Positions 22,501-37,500 of a stretch of DNA of 64,000 nt are shown here, piece by piece. The notes under the pieces are model-generated. The model was given only the letters and a program-made list of their open reading frames with translations, had not been told where the DNA came from and searched no databases. Both the position numbers and the translations under genes were made by a program. Within the stretch, counting starts at the first letter, position 1. Every line of letters begins with the position of its first letter. The stretch comes from Haliclystus octoradiatus (taxonomy: Eukaryota; Cnidaria; Staurozoa; Stauromedusae; Haliclystidae): positions 23,822,445-23,886,444 of the forward strand of contig OU744446.1 in the NCBI GenBank assembly GCA_916610825.1, given 5' to 3'.

Positions 22501-25500
22501 GGATTTTGCACGTCAAATAGCAAATGGGTTGGCGTATTTACACACACTTAGTGAGCCAACTGCTCACCGGGATCTGAAGCCAGACAATTTGCTGGTATGA
22601 TTTTCAACTTTGGATATCATGATTCATTTGATTAGTTGCAAACTTGATCATGTATATATTTGTATACTGTGAAAGCTTCCTCACTCTGTTCTATGGTGGC
22701 CCATCGTTCTCATAGCATATTTCAACAAAAAACGATAGAAACAGAATTAAAATACAAAAAATTGTGGAATAAAAATGAAAATACAATAAAATAATAATAA
22801 AAAAAAAATAAGTAATAAAAAAATAAAAAAAAAAAATAAAAAAATATTAAAAAAATATTAAAAAAAAAAAAATAAAATAAAATAAAAAAAAAACAAAATA
22901 AAAAAAATAAAAAAATAAAATAAAAAAAAATAAAAAATAAAATAAAAAAATAAAATAAAAAAATAAAAAAATAAAATAAAAAAAAATAAAATAAAATAAA
23001 AATAAAATAAAATAAATTAAATTTAATAAAAAAAAAATAATAATAATAAAAAAAATAAAAATAAAAAAAAATAAATAAAAAAATAAATAAATAAAAAATA
23101 AAAAAAATAAATAAAAAAATAAAAAAAATAAATAAATAAAAAAAAAATAAATAAAAAAAATAAAATAAAATAAAAAAATAAAAAAAATAAAAAAAATAAA
23201 ATAAATAAATAAAAAAACAGACATTGAAAACCGAAACACAACTTCTGTTTTCATTTCAAAATCAAAATCGGTTTTACCACTTCACAGCCCATCGTTCTCA
23301 TAAGACTTCTGTTTTCATTTCAAAATCAAAATCGATTTTACCACTTCACAGCCCATCGTTCTCATAAGACTTCCGTTTGATTTTGAAACTGAAACTCGCA
23401 TGTGTCTTTCAGCCCATTGCTCTCATAGCCTGCGGTCACGCAAGCTGCGAACTGTGTGGCTGCGTCCGTCGAGCTTCGTCTATTACCCTCCGTGACAATT
23501 TGTGACAATATTAAGGATATGCTTCGATCACTTGACAAATACATACGTCTTTCAAGGACAGACTATATTGCCAGCTGTTGGTCAAGTGTGCCAAAGACAA
23601 ACCCAGTCATACTCAGTAGAATATTTTAATAATTTACACTCAATCGCTTTGAATGAATGGTTCACAATACTTTAAAGAATAATATCTACAGCAGTGCTCC
23701 CGATGTAAAATAGTGTCAAGGCAATGTGCATATAGAAGACGTAGTATAGGCATTATGTCACAATTTATATTATTTAAAAACATACTGATAAACTATAATA
23801 ACTATTTAGTATGCCTCGGCTATATGACCGATTGACCACACATCCACGCGTAAGGCCGTCTTGCGTGACTACGTCTACGAAGTATACCGCTGCTCTTGAG
23901 CGGCGTGCATATTATGCCGCACGCTATGAGAACGCTGCTAGCAACATTCGAAAATGAAAATGAAAATGAAATGTTACTTAGCAGCCCATCGTTCTCATAG
24001 CCCGCGGTACGTTTGGTCAGCGCAAATAGCTGCTCACGGTACAGTTGCTCACGGTTTTATGCAACGTAGCTATGCAGGGATTACTTTTGATTCGAATGTA
24101 ATTAGTTACAGTTACTTTTTCCTCTACTTTTTATGAATAAGTCCAAACACATCCAACAGAAGCAATGAGACATATATGAAGTATTCAAATAATATTTCTG
24201 TATTTACATCTGTTAATTAATCAAATGTTCTTGTTGACAATATAAATACGAAAACAGATACCCGACGAATATTTCACAGCGACGTCTTTTGCGTGTTTGA
24301 ATGGTATGGTCTAGACGATCCCCCTAATTACCATAACAAAGAAAATCTCAAGTTACGCGCCATTAGTTCTATTCCAGGCTTGGTTGCTATGACAATTAAT
24401 TGATCGAACAGACATATAAGACATGAAACCGTGAAACGCTCGTTGAATCACTTGAATATTATAAACTCGGAAAACAGATTGTCAAACAGAATGTCACTTC
24501 CCTGAATATAATTTCCTTGACATCCAAATTCATAACAGGATTTCCTGCAGTTGTAGGGAACTTTTTGTCTGTGTTTTTATTGTTCTTGGATGGTAACAAT
24601 AAGAACAAAATATTTTGACTAATTGAAACACAAAAGCGATCGAGAAGCTGCCAATTTTCAGCAATCTTTTGTAAAAAAAGTAACGGAAGAAAGCGAAAAT
24701 TTTGTGAAAAAGTAGCGAGTAATCGTTATTTTACTTTCAATCCTAAATGTAACTAGTTACAAGTAGAAGTTACTTTTACAGAAAAGTAACTAGTTACAAG
24801 TAGAAGTTACTAAAAAATGACTATTACCAGTAACGTCGTTACTTTTGTAATCGTTACTAACATCTCTGTCTATAATGCATGTATGTGTTAACTTTGTTAT
24901 AATTATTGAAGGCTATCATATCCGTTTTTATTATTACGAAGCCTTTTTCACTCAAGTGGTTATCATATCTGAATACACGCTATCACATGGTTTTTATATA
25001 ACATGAAACATATTATTGTTAATCAGCTCATAAATTCACGCTTGTATTTAACCACGAATGAGCCAACATGCGAAAACAAGGTCACACCTAAAATCATATT
25101 TGCTTGAGCATTTGTGTATTTCTCTGTCTCCTCTGCACCATGTACACTGACCCGAATTTTTACAAATCTGTCATTAGCTGTTGAAACTGTCAACTGTCAC
25201 TGTCATAATCTGTCTTTTGTCTAGCGAGATTAATCCCTGCATAGCAACGTTGCATGAAACCGTGAGCAACTGTACCGTGAGCAGCTATTTGCGCTGACCA
25301 AACGTACCGCGGACTATGAGAACGATGGGCTGCTAAGTAACATTTCATTTTCATTTTCATTTTTGAATGTTGCTAGAAGCCCATCGTTCTCATAGCGTGC
25401 GGCATAATATGCACGCCGCTCAAGAGCAGCGGTATACTTCGTAGACGTAGTCACGCAAGACGGCCTTACGCGTGGATGTGTGGTCAATCGGTCATATAGC

Positions 25501-28500
25501 CGAGGCATACTAAATAGTTATTATAGTTTATCAGTATGTTTTTAAATAATATAAATTGTGACATAATGCCTATACTACGTCTTCTATATGCGCATCGCCT
25601 TGACACTATTTTACATCGGGAGCACTGCTGTAGATATTATTCTTTAAAGTATTGTGAACCATTCATTCAAAGCGATTGAGTGTAAATTATTAAAATATTC
25701 TACTGACTACGACTGGGTTTGTCTTTGGCACACTTGACCAACAGCTGGCAATATATTCTGTCCTTGAAAGACGTATGTATTTGTCAAGTGATCGAAGCAT
25801 ATCCTTAATATTGTCACAAATTGTCACGGAGGGTAATAGACGAAGCTCGACGGACGCAGCCACACAGTTCGCAGCTTGCGTGACCGCAGGCTATGAGAGC
25901 AATGGGCTGCAAGACACATGCGAGTTTCAGTTTCAAAATCAAACGGAAGTCTTATGAGAACGATGGGCTGTGAAGTGGTAAAACCGATTTTGATTTTGAA
26001 ATGAAAACAGAAGTTGTGTTTCGGTTTTCAATGTCTCTTTTTTATTTTTTTATTTTTTTTTTTTATTTTTTATTTTTTATTTTTTATTTTATTTGTTTTT
26101 ATTTTTTTTTTATTTATTTTTTTTTTTTTTTTTTTTTTTTTTTTATTTATTTATTTTTTATTTTTCTTTTTTTTCATTATTTTTTTTTCTTTTATTTAAT
26201 TGAATTTATTTTCTTTTCTTTTCTTTTTTTTTCTTTTCTTTTTTTCTTTTTTTCTTTTCTTTTTTTTTCTTTTTTCTTTTATATTTTTTTCCTTTTTCTT
26301 TATTTTTTTTATTTTTTCATTATTTATTTATTTTTTTCATTATTTTATTGTATTTTCATTTTTATTCCACAATTTTTTGTATTTTAATTCTGTTTCTATC
26401 GTTTTTTGTTGAAATATGCTATGAGAACGATGGGCCACCATACTGTTCCATGAACTTTCCATGGAATAGTGTCATTTTAGGCTACTAGGTTTCGAGTTGC
26501 ATACAAATGCAGGCTTATCTTGAGATATAAATCGTCTGGCTTAACTGTTTAAAATAAATTTATGAAGAAATCTATGTAGCCTAGATAATCTGATCGAAGC
26601 CTTAATTTAATTGAGAAAATATTCTATGTAATTTTTTGCTGTTGAAAGAAGCAGAAAGTTTTGAAATGATAAGTAGAACGCACAGGATTTTATTTACTGA
26701 ATTAGGTACTATTTAGTTGCTCCCAAAGCTCGTGGAAGTTGTAGCCATACCCCTAAAAATATCCAGGAAACACTAACCCAAGTGTCATGAAGTTGTAAGG
26801 TAGGCCTACAACATTTTTGGGGGTTTTCCGAATTAAATTCTTATCAGAAAATATTTTATAAGAATATAATTTAATTTCCATAACACCGGTTTGTTTGTTT
26901 GTTTACAAATTTGATAACGTTATATTCCAAATCTTGTTCCGATAATTATTTCTGGATATATAATTCCAAATAAAGATTAGATGATAGCACATCTTATTTT
27001 TTTCACTTTCATATAAATATGTGTTTTTGTTTGTTTACGTTTGTTTACAAATTTGATAACATTCTATTCCAAATGATTTTCCAATAATAATTTCTGATCA
27101 ATCATTATATAATTTCCATCTAAAGATAAGATAATAACACATCTTATTATTTTCAATTTCATCTAAATATATGTGTTTTCATTTGTTTACTTACGTTTGA
27201 AGTTCATTCTGAGAATATATAAATTATCTTTGCAGTCATAAAACAAAGGATTATGTTGTTTTGTATTTGCGAGACAATAGAAATTCATTCAAGTGCGAAC
27301 TATTTAATTGGCGCTTCAGTCTGAGATATGATTGTTGTTGAAAAAAGTAAAAGTTTTCATTGGTATTTCTTAACTTAGATGTATTTATTTAAAAAATAAA
27401 GCCGGCCAAGTACCCCTCTGGTTAATGACGAATCTATTGATATGTGTTTCAAGTATATTGCATCTAAAACGGCATTGTGAATCCCCGCCTCACATACAGA
27501 CACACATACAAATGGAAATAGCCTAAATTTAAAAGTAGATTTAGTATTCATGGACTATTTAGGATTTTGATGAATCAATCATAGCGTTTTACGTGGATCT
27601 TTATAAAGCAGGACAAACTACAGTACCACAATAAAAACATTGCCGTGCACAGGTAATTACAAATTGCAAAATTGCACTTAAGTGAACAAGTTACATATTA
27701 GGTAGAATGAATAATGTATAATAAAAGCTTTTTGCTTAATAGGTTTGATAAGAAGACAAGCTATATAATAGACGTAATTTTGTGACGTTTCGTACAGTCT
27801 TTCATATTTTGTTGATGGATGGAATTTTGTTTACAATTGTGATTTGCGGGAAGCGAATTATGTTGGGTTCACTTCCCAACAACGGAAATGTAGTTAAAAC
27901 ATATAAATATTTATGTATTTTAAATTTCTATCCTTTTAATTTTATTCACTTAAAAATGTCATGTCAGATATTAGTATAATGACAAAGCGTCGCAAAAATT
28001 ACGTCTATTCTATCCTTTGTCTTCTTATCAGAATAATTTATAAATTAAAATAAAATATGAGTAAACTTTGATTTGAAATGTTTGACTGATGTCAAAGAAA
28101 CTATTTCTTGTGGGAAATTGTTCCAAACAGCACTGTACGATTTAAAAAATTGGCTTGCATTTAACACCGCACCTAAATAAGCATGAATTCACACCAAAAA
28201 ACATGTTTCCCGCACCTAAATCACTGAGTGCCGCACCAATATATTTCAGCACTTAGATAAGGTTTTCCTCACCTAAATGAATTATTCCGCACTTAAATAT
28301 GCAATTTTCTAGTGAGTTTTTCATAGCACTAAGATAAAACAAAATCGCATCTAATAACACTTTTCCCCATCGAATTTTTGACATTTGACGCCGCATCTAA
28401 ATAAGCATAATTCGCACCAAAAAAATGAAATAGCGCACCAGTAACTAACTCAGTTTACCACCAACATCTTTTAGACTTAAACATATCTTTAATTAATTCA

Positions 28501-31500
28501 TAGCACCTAAATCAAGATCAATTCAAAATGTGCCTAAGTAATTTCCTAACTCTGCACCGATTTATATGATTCCGCTTTTATTGGATTGGTCACAAATAAA
28601 ACGTTGGCCAAAAATGTTGTAATATTATAATATAGCTACTTTTTATTCACAATACAGTATTGATACATTTAAGACCCATGAACGACACATTGAAAACTTG
28701 AAATCTGTTAATAACAATAATAACAATAAATAAACAATTTATTGACCAAAGACATATATGTAATATCCAAAAATTATGACGAAAGAACGACATATGCTCA
28801 GATCAATATCATCGTTGTAGTTCAAATGTGAATTGAATAATGATCAAAACAGAAAATTGCATTCATTATCTGATCGGATTTCGTGCCAAAGTCAGAGTAA
28901 AGTGTTGAAATGTGTTTCCTGCCAAATTGACGGGTTTCTTTTAATAAATCTGATGCTGTTAGGATAGTGCTACATTAAAATTATGAGGTGCGGGGAAAAA
29001 TTGACTACGTTTCATTCAAATTAGGTGCGCAAAATAGCTGTTTAAGTGGGCTGACGATCATACATAAATGTGATCGGATTAAGTGCGGAAATAGATTAGC
29101 CTGGTGCGGCTGGCGCATTTGTTTGATGCTACTAGAGAAAGTGCGGAAAGCATGTTTTTAGGTGCTGCAATAATTTTAACCGCTTAAAAAATAGTGATAA
29201 CAAGCATCCATTTTCGCAGTTGCAATATGTATAAAGAACTTTCGTGCCCTTTAGAATGTAACACTTCCGTTCTTTTACAGCGCAATTAAGAGAATCAAGA
29301 TCCAAGTACGCAGACGCAGATCCAGGAATTATTTTATGGGGGTCAAAATTAATTATATCACTTGACACGCCCATTTTGTACACCAAAGAAAATTGAGCAA
29401 ATAGAATTGAGTCAGTCAAAAAATCAAATAATAGTATCTATTACAAAGCGTGTTTTATATCTGGGTTTCTATTAATCTATCTGCCTTTCAAAAATTGGGG
29501 CAGGGGATATACATTTTATGGACTGCCCCTTTATACATGCATTTCACGGAAATGGGCCTGGCAGAGAAAATTTATCTTTGAGACAAGGGTATGTAAAGAC
29601 CTGTATCCGCGCCTGCTACTATGTCTATTTTTTAAAGTGGCATTGTTGTAAATGAAGTTTCAGTGTAATATTTTGTTCAAATTTTGAAATGTTTATACAG
29701 TTTAAAAAATAAAATTTGCAAATCCCACTGTATAATTTGTGCAGTGACACATTCAAAATAGTACTAATACATTGCTCCTTAAATACATAATAATATTTCA
29801 AATTTTAAATTACATCACAGATGCTTTTCAAGGCGTGGAATTTGTTACTTGTTGCTAAAAAGCTCATGAACATTCTATGAACATTTCATGAACTTATAAA
29901 CTTTTTTTCATGATGTCATCAACAATTTCATCATGATGTTTTGTCATTTCCCTTCAAATGTTTGATGATGCCATCAACAGTTTTTCACAAAAAGAAACAT
30001 TGTTTCACAATTTTAAAGATTGGGATACTATCATTGGTGATAAGAAAGTTGATGTTTCTATTCATATCTGAATCTCGTAGTGATTTTTATCTTGACTAAT
30101 TAATTCAATTGACTGTATTAAATTTGAATATAATACTTCAGAACTCTATAGGCCTTTTAGTAAAATCAATAGTCAAGCATACATAACATGGTAGCAAGTT
30201 TCAAAGTTTAATATTTACTGTATAGTATTGATGATGATACTGAAAAATTACTGAATTATCCCTTAGTTCCTTGTCTTTCTTCGCAGCTAGATCCTTCAAG
30301 TCTAAAAATTAAATTAGCTGATTTTGGACTGGCTCTGAGCGACATCTATGGTGGTGAAAATCAGGAATTTAATCTTCGTTGGGCTTCTCCTGAGTTATGG
30401 GAGGAATATCTCTTGCAAATTGATTCATGTGCAGATGAAAGTCAGTATTCTCCAGAGGAAACATATCCGTCATTTGATACAGGTAAGATATAAATGTGCC
30501 TACTAGTTTGAAGGAATCACAAGCAATAAAGCAAAAGTTGAGAATAGTAAAGGCTGCCATAAAAAGGCGAATTAGAAGTCTTTTCAAGGAACCCCTGCAA
30601 AATATTCATGAAAAGTTCATGAGATTGTATACCATCAAAAACATTCACTTTCAAAAAGGTTGTGAACTGTCCATGCAGTTCTCTGGAGGAAAATTCTGAT
30701 TAAGATTCTCGTAAGCATTTCAAGAACATTTTGACATAGGAAAATTGAAATCACTTAAATCTTGTAAATTAGCAGATTTTTTTTTTCATTTATTTATTTT
30801 ATCAAAATTGACAGGGAAAACAGAGGGAGTCACATAATATGATCTCTCACTAAAATGTAGCCTCATTACAACTTATGTTGATAAAAATTAATATAAATTT
30901 AAGCATGCAAAATTATTGTTTGTTTTACATGCTGCATAATATATATATATATATATATATAGAAATTATGACTCAAAGATTACGAGTTCGGTCCGTTACT
31001 CTGAGTTTCGCGTAAAGACGCTCTTCAGACGGTTTATTCATAATGAAAAATATACGTGTATCAACGCAAGTTTATACATATCATACTAAAGGCGTTTCTA
31101 TTGTCTAATTATCGCATATCTATTGAAGTTCTTAGTCTATTGTTATTCTATTATGTTTTTGTATCCTTATAATTCTCAAGGTAAAATTTGTTCTCATGTC
31201 TGCACTTGGAAATTAGTTCCGACCTTTTGTTTAATAAATTGTCATATTCATAGTAAATAATATGCAGTTTTTCTGTGAGGCATAAATTACATTTTTTCTG
31301 GATATTATTATAGGCAGCAGCAGTTGCTAGTATCGACCATTTGATGTTGTAGTTGATGTTTTTTTCTTTTAATCTCCAGACAAGTTTTGATAATTCTGTG
31401 CTGTTCTGATACTTTTTGTTTCTAAAAGATGATTTATGCTGCGTGTGGCGCTGTTTGAAAGTGCCTTCTGTTAGTCCGATGTAATTTTTGCCACAGGGGT

Positions 31501-34500
31501 CTCGCGTTGTGGTGACGTTTGCGTTATACACTACGCTTGAGGTTAGGCACCTGTTATCAAGCGGGCAATTGGCTTTTGTTCGGCAGTTACATAACTTTTT
31601 CCGTCCCTCGTTGCTTTTTGTATCCAGAATTTTCTTATTATGGCATCTAATTATGGTTTCCATGTTTGCCATACAGCTATAGCTTACCTTTACGTTATTC
31701 TTATTAAATATCTTATTAAATTTGTGAGTTTTTGGATAATGTTTGTCAATAAGTGTTAAAAATTTCTTAGCTACATTAGTGTTGACATTTAAGCTGTAAG
31801 GCGGGTTAAACCAAATAATAATGCGTCTTCGTTTTTCTTGCCTGTTTGTAATAGGTTCTGTAGAGTTGCACTCCTTGTAGCTAAATTCGGCGGCGTACCC
31901 ACTAGATTTTAGTACGGCTATATATGGTGCTTTAGAAGTTTCAAATGCCTCTTCATTAATAGATAAGTCCGAGATTCGTTGATTTATAGCTATCGGAATT
32001 TGCTTGATAATATTTCTTGGATGGTTGGATTCAGCATTAATGTAGGTAGGTTCGTTATTGGGTTTTCTATATGGTTGGTAGGTACCATTATTTAGATTAA
32101 GCGTAATATCAAGGAAATTAATTACTTTTAAATTAGTTTGAATTGTGATTTTTAAGTCAAAACTTTTAAAAATTTTAATCAAGTCTTTTCTCACCCTTTC
32201 TGCTTTTGGTCCTGATGTATTTTTTAATAAAGCAATACCATCATCTCGGTAGAGGCCAATGTTGCCTATTCCATACTTTTTTGTAATCTTGTCTAAGATA
32301 AAAAGTCCAACAAGCTCGCAAATTTCAGCACCGTCATAGCTGCCCATGGTGACGTCAAATAATTGGCCTTTGTTCTTTTTCATCCATGGTGTATTGTTAT
32401 CAAATAATAATGATTTCCTAGCATGCAAGATTATTTTTATTTCATTTTGAGATATATTTGTGAACTTTTGCGCGTAATTTATTGCGTCCAGTAAGAGTTT
32501 TTCCGTAATTGATGGGTAATAGTTTTCTATGTCGAAAGTGGCAAATGAGTGTTTTCTTTTATTTCCAATAGAGGAAAACCAATTGATAACGCAATGGAAA
32601 AACACAAGCGCTGTTATCAATTGGTTTTCCTCTATTGAAAATAAAAGAAAACACTCATTTGCCACTTTCGACATAAAAAACTATTACCCATCAATTACGG
32701 AAAAACTCTTACTGGACGCAATAAATTACGCGCAAAAGTTCACAAATATATCTCAAAATGAAATAAAAATAATCTTGCATGCTAGGAAATCATTATTATT
32801 TGATAACAATACACCATATGGATGAAAAAGAACAAAGGCCAATTATTTGACATCACCATGGGCAGCTATGACGGTGCTGAAATTTGCGAGCTTGTTGGAC
32901 TTTTTATCTTAGACAAGATTACAAAAAAGTATGGAATAGGCAACATTGGCCTCTACCGAGATGATGGTATTGCTTTATTAAAAAATACATCAGGACCAAA
33001 AGCAGAAAGGGTGAGAAAAGACTTGATTAAAATTTTTAAAAGTTTTGACTTAAAAATCACAATTCAAACTAATTTAAAAGTAATTAATTTCCTTGATATT
33101 ACGCTTAATCTAAATAATGGTACCTACCAACCATATAGAAAACCCAATAACGAACCTACCTACATTAATGCTGAATCCAACCATCCAAGAAATATTATCA
33201 AGCAAATTCCGATAGCTATAAATCAACGAATCTCGGACTTATCTATTAATGAAGAGGCATTTGAAACTTCTAAAGCACCATATATAGCCGCACTAAAATC
33301 TAGTGGGTACGCCGCCGAATTTAGCTACAAGGAGCGCAACTCTACAGAACCTATTACAAACAGGCAAGAAAAACAAAGATGCAATATTATTTGGTTTAAC
33401 CCGCCTTACAGCTTAAATGTCAACACTAATGTAGCTAAGAAATTTTTAACACTTATTGACAAACATTATCCAAAAACTCACAAATTTAATAAGATATTTA
33501 ATAAGAATAACGTAAAGGTAAGCTATAGCTGTATGGCAAACATGGAAACCATAATTAGATGCCATAATAAGAAAATTCTGGATACAAAAAGCAACGAGGG
33601 ACGGAAAAAGTTATGTAACTGCCGAACAAAAGCCAATTGCCCGCTTGATAACAGGTGCCTAACCTCCAGCGTAGTGTATAACGCAAACGTCATCACAACG
33701 CGAGACCCCTGTGGCAAAAATTACATCGGACTAACAGAAGGCACTTTCAAACAGCGCCACACGCAGCATAAATCATCTTTTAGAAACAAAAAGTATCAGA
33801 ACAGCACAGAATTATCAAAACTTGTCTGGAAATTAAAAGAAAAAAACATCAGCTACAACATCAAATGGTCGATACTAGCAACTGCTGCTGCCTATAATAA
33901 TATCCAGAAAAAATGTAATTTATGCCTCACAGAAAAACTGCATATTATTTACTATGAATATGACAATTTATTAAACAAAAGGTCGGAACTAATTTCCAAG
34001 TGCAGACATGAGAACAAATTTTACCTTAAGAATTATAAGGATACAAAAACATAATAGAATAACAATAGACTAAGAACTTCAATAGATATGCAATAATTAG
34101 ACAATAGAAACGCCTTTAGTATGATACAGTATGTATAAACTTGTTGTAGTTAAATGAAATTTTACTGAGGTTAAACACTATCTTTGAATCCCGCTGCAAG
34201 CTCTCCTGTTAAATGGCACAAAGTCTTCTTATAGACACCAATCTGCCTTAGTGTTGAATTGAGCACATGTAACAGCATGACCCTGTCAGTTCCTTATTCC
34301 TAGGACCCTAGATTAAGCTAATTATCGGTGCGGCTCAGGGCGATACTGTTCTTTCTTTGCTTCAACGCACCGCTGAATGGTTGAGGAAAGTTGATGAGGG
34401 TTTATGCTTATTGAATGGCTCGTTTGATCTGTGACTGCATGTATGCCTATGATCTGTTATGTAAAAGCCTTTCATCTAAACAATGATGTCAAGTTTGTAT

Positions 34501-37500
34501 ATGAACACAATTGTTATGCTGTTGCTATTGTATTTGTTGAAGCGGTTGATTTATGTGCTGCTGATATTTTACGCTGTTCATTGTTTACTTTCGCTTTACT
34601 TTTGCATTTTACATTGTTCGCTGTTCATTGTTCATTGTTTATTTTTTATAATGTCCTTGTGATCTAGATAAATTTTAACATGATCCGCTATGGATTATTA
34701 GCGCCTTTAAATAACATTTGTTCTGCTGCCTGTAAGATATTATGCTCTCGATCGGCATTCGTTGTGCTGTGGCCTGGTCACGCTATTGCAAAATTCACGG
34801 GAGGGTGTTTGCTGCCACAGACCTGACTGTTTTTTGTAACCTGTAAACTGTTTGGCCAATTCACTTAGTTTATATATAGTTTCCAGGAGATTTTACTCAA
34901 AGGCACATGATTGAAAATGCATCAATGAAGCCAAATAAAGTAAACAAGATATTCCAACTCGACTGTCGCAATCTTGCTTTGTTGGGATGAATGACGGTGA
35001 CAAAATTTACGTAAACGATGTTTAGTTTTAACTGCGTTTCAAAACTGATTTATTTGATTGTTGCGCTGGTTTTGATTGTTTGCGATTCGAAGTAGGTTTT
35101 GCACAATCATTCAATCATTCTTAATTATTCACCATTCTGCAATCACAAAAGTATTTTATGCCGGTTTTACCGCATGCAGCCAGCCTATTGTGTGAAAAAG
35201 GCGCAATGCTATTTTTGGCGATTTTTGTCATGATTGCACACTGTCGACTATCTTTTTTGTCGCGCCATTTCAAAGCTATTTTGTTGAAAGGTCATAGGTC
35301 ACGCCTTCGAATTAATTTTCCATAAACACGCGAGATTCATGCATGAATTATTAACTGCTTGTAAACAAAGGAAGTGCAGGAAACTGTTTTCGCTTAAAAC
35401 TGTTACTCCGTGTGATACACTTTTGTGATTTATGTACGTTTGGCTCAATCCCATCGATTTGCTACTAACTGATTTCACAAGCGTAAACATTCGCGTTTAT
35501 CAGGCGATAACATGCACATTGTTTAGTATGTTTAGGAGATTCAAGGAAAATTTAAAGTTGTTTTTAAAGTAAACCAAAGGCAAATATGAGCGGCTCTTGT
35601 TATCTTGTTATTTTGTTGCAGTTTCACACCGTGTTGACCGTTGTTAAAAAGTTGAAATTATGCTAGAGACCATTTTGACAAAAATGATTTAGGCCAGATT
35701 ACCACAGCAGCCAGCCCATTATGTGGAGAAGGCGCAATGCTGTTTTGGTGATTTTGTCATGATTGCACACTGTCGAGTACTTGATCGTCTACTATCATTT
35801 TTTGTCGCGCCATTTCAAAGCTATTTTGTTGAAAGGTCATAGGCTTTCGAATTAATTTTCCATAAACACGCGAGTTTCATGCATGAATTAATTACTACTT
35901 GTAAACAAAGGTCCACTGCAGGAAAAAGTTGTTTTTAAAGTAAACCAAAGGCAAATATGAGCGGCTCTTGTTATTTTGTTGCATTTTCACACTGTGATGT
36001 GTAATAAGATAGTAATAATGAAGTCAAGAACAACACATGAGTTTTGCTCACACAGAGCTAATCAAGCTATATTCGCAGCACACAGCTAGCGCATCTCTCT
36101 TCAACTACACCCATGTATTCGGGGGAGAAAATACTTCCTCTGCAGATATCTATTGTTCCTAATTTCTATAGTTCTATTATTCTATTGTTTATTTACACTA
36201 CATTCCCCCATGATTTCTAAATCATTTAATAAACTCAATAAAGATAATAATTAAAATATATACAAAACAACACATTTTTATGTAAATATATACAGTCAAA
36301 ACTCCATATCAAAATTAGCAAAACGTTCAGGCAGACGAACGTTTCTTGTTGATCGTCTTAAAAGATTTGTGTTGTCATTAACATTATCAATGTCATCATT
36401 GGCAACTGGTGCAATTCGATTATTGTCAATTTCAATTCAATTCCATCATTTTCATCACCTTCGTCCCGAAGCGGAACCTTTCTCAAATGTGACACATGTC
36501 GCGGAACACCATCAACTTCTACTTGAGTGTTAGAAATAATTGCATTGACAATCCCACCACGCCATGGAGTAGAGCAACATACCTGGTCTGACGGTTTTAC
36601 ATAGACAACATCATTAACATCAAACGGGCAAGATTCCACATCTAAATTAAAACCTCTATTTGTAAAACTACATAATGGATCCAGCAACACAATTTCATAT
36701 CGATAAATCAATTCAGCTGGAGTTTTATCCCCATCATGGGGAGAGTGATTATACCAAAAAACCATTTCCAAAATAGACCGTTTTGAGCGAGCTGCCATTC
36801 GCTTAATCGTCCTGTGGTTGCGCTCAACAATGCCATTACCAGAAGGTTTATATGCGCATCTAAAATGCCAATTAATTTGCCACGATGAAAATAAACGTTT
36901 TAGCTCTGCAGCTGTAAATACACCATTGTCAAACATAATATCTTTAGGTGGACCATGATCAATAAATAAAGAATTTAAACAAGAAGATACCACAGGTGCA
37001 CTTTCATTAGGAATACGTTTTCAAATAGCGAAACGACTTGGCCCGCAATCAACAATAGTTAAAAATAATCCTTTAGATAATGCGTAACGTCAACAGCAAG
37101 TCGATTCCATGAATGTTTTACATCTAAAGATCCATGATCCCATGTAACGGGAGACGGATCAATTGATCGACACACTTCACAATTAGCAATAACATCTGAT
37201 ATTTGTTGCTTTTTGGTAGTCGGAAAACGTTTTTTAGCTAAATGAAATGAGCGTTTCACTCCAAAGTGATGTATATTATGTAAAGATATTAAATCTTGCA
37301 TAGATGGTAAGTTAGATAATACATTAACATTACACACAGCAGTCTCATGTTCATTATTATTGTCTACCGCAAATTTGGTTAACCAATTTTTTGGCACACG
37401 AGTTAAACAGTCCGCACAATTCGATTCGGATTTAATTAATGTCAATGTAACTTTTAAATGATATTCATCAATTAATTTGCGCATTATAGATAATCGTCTA

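Noticed and set aside
22847-23254. Phe/Ile/Tyr-rich open frames (also 26001-26412)
   Set aside because: They are translations of the A- or T-rich tracts of the foldback arms. They are low complexity, without start context or domain.
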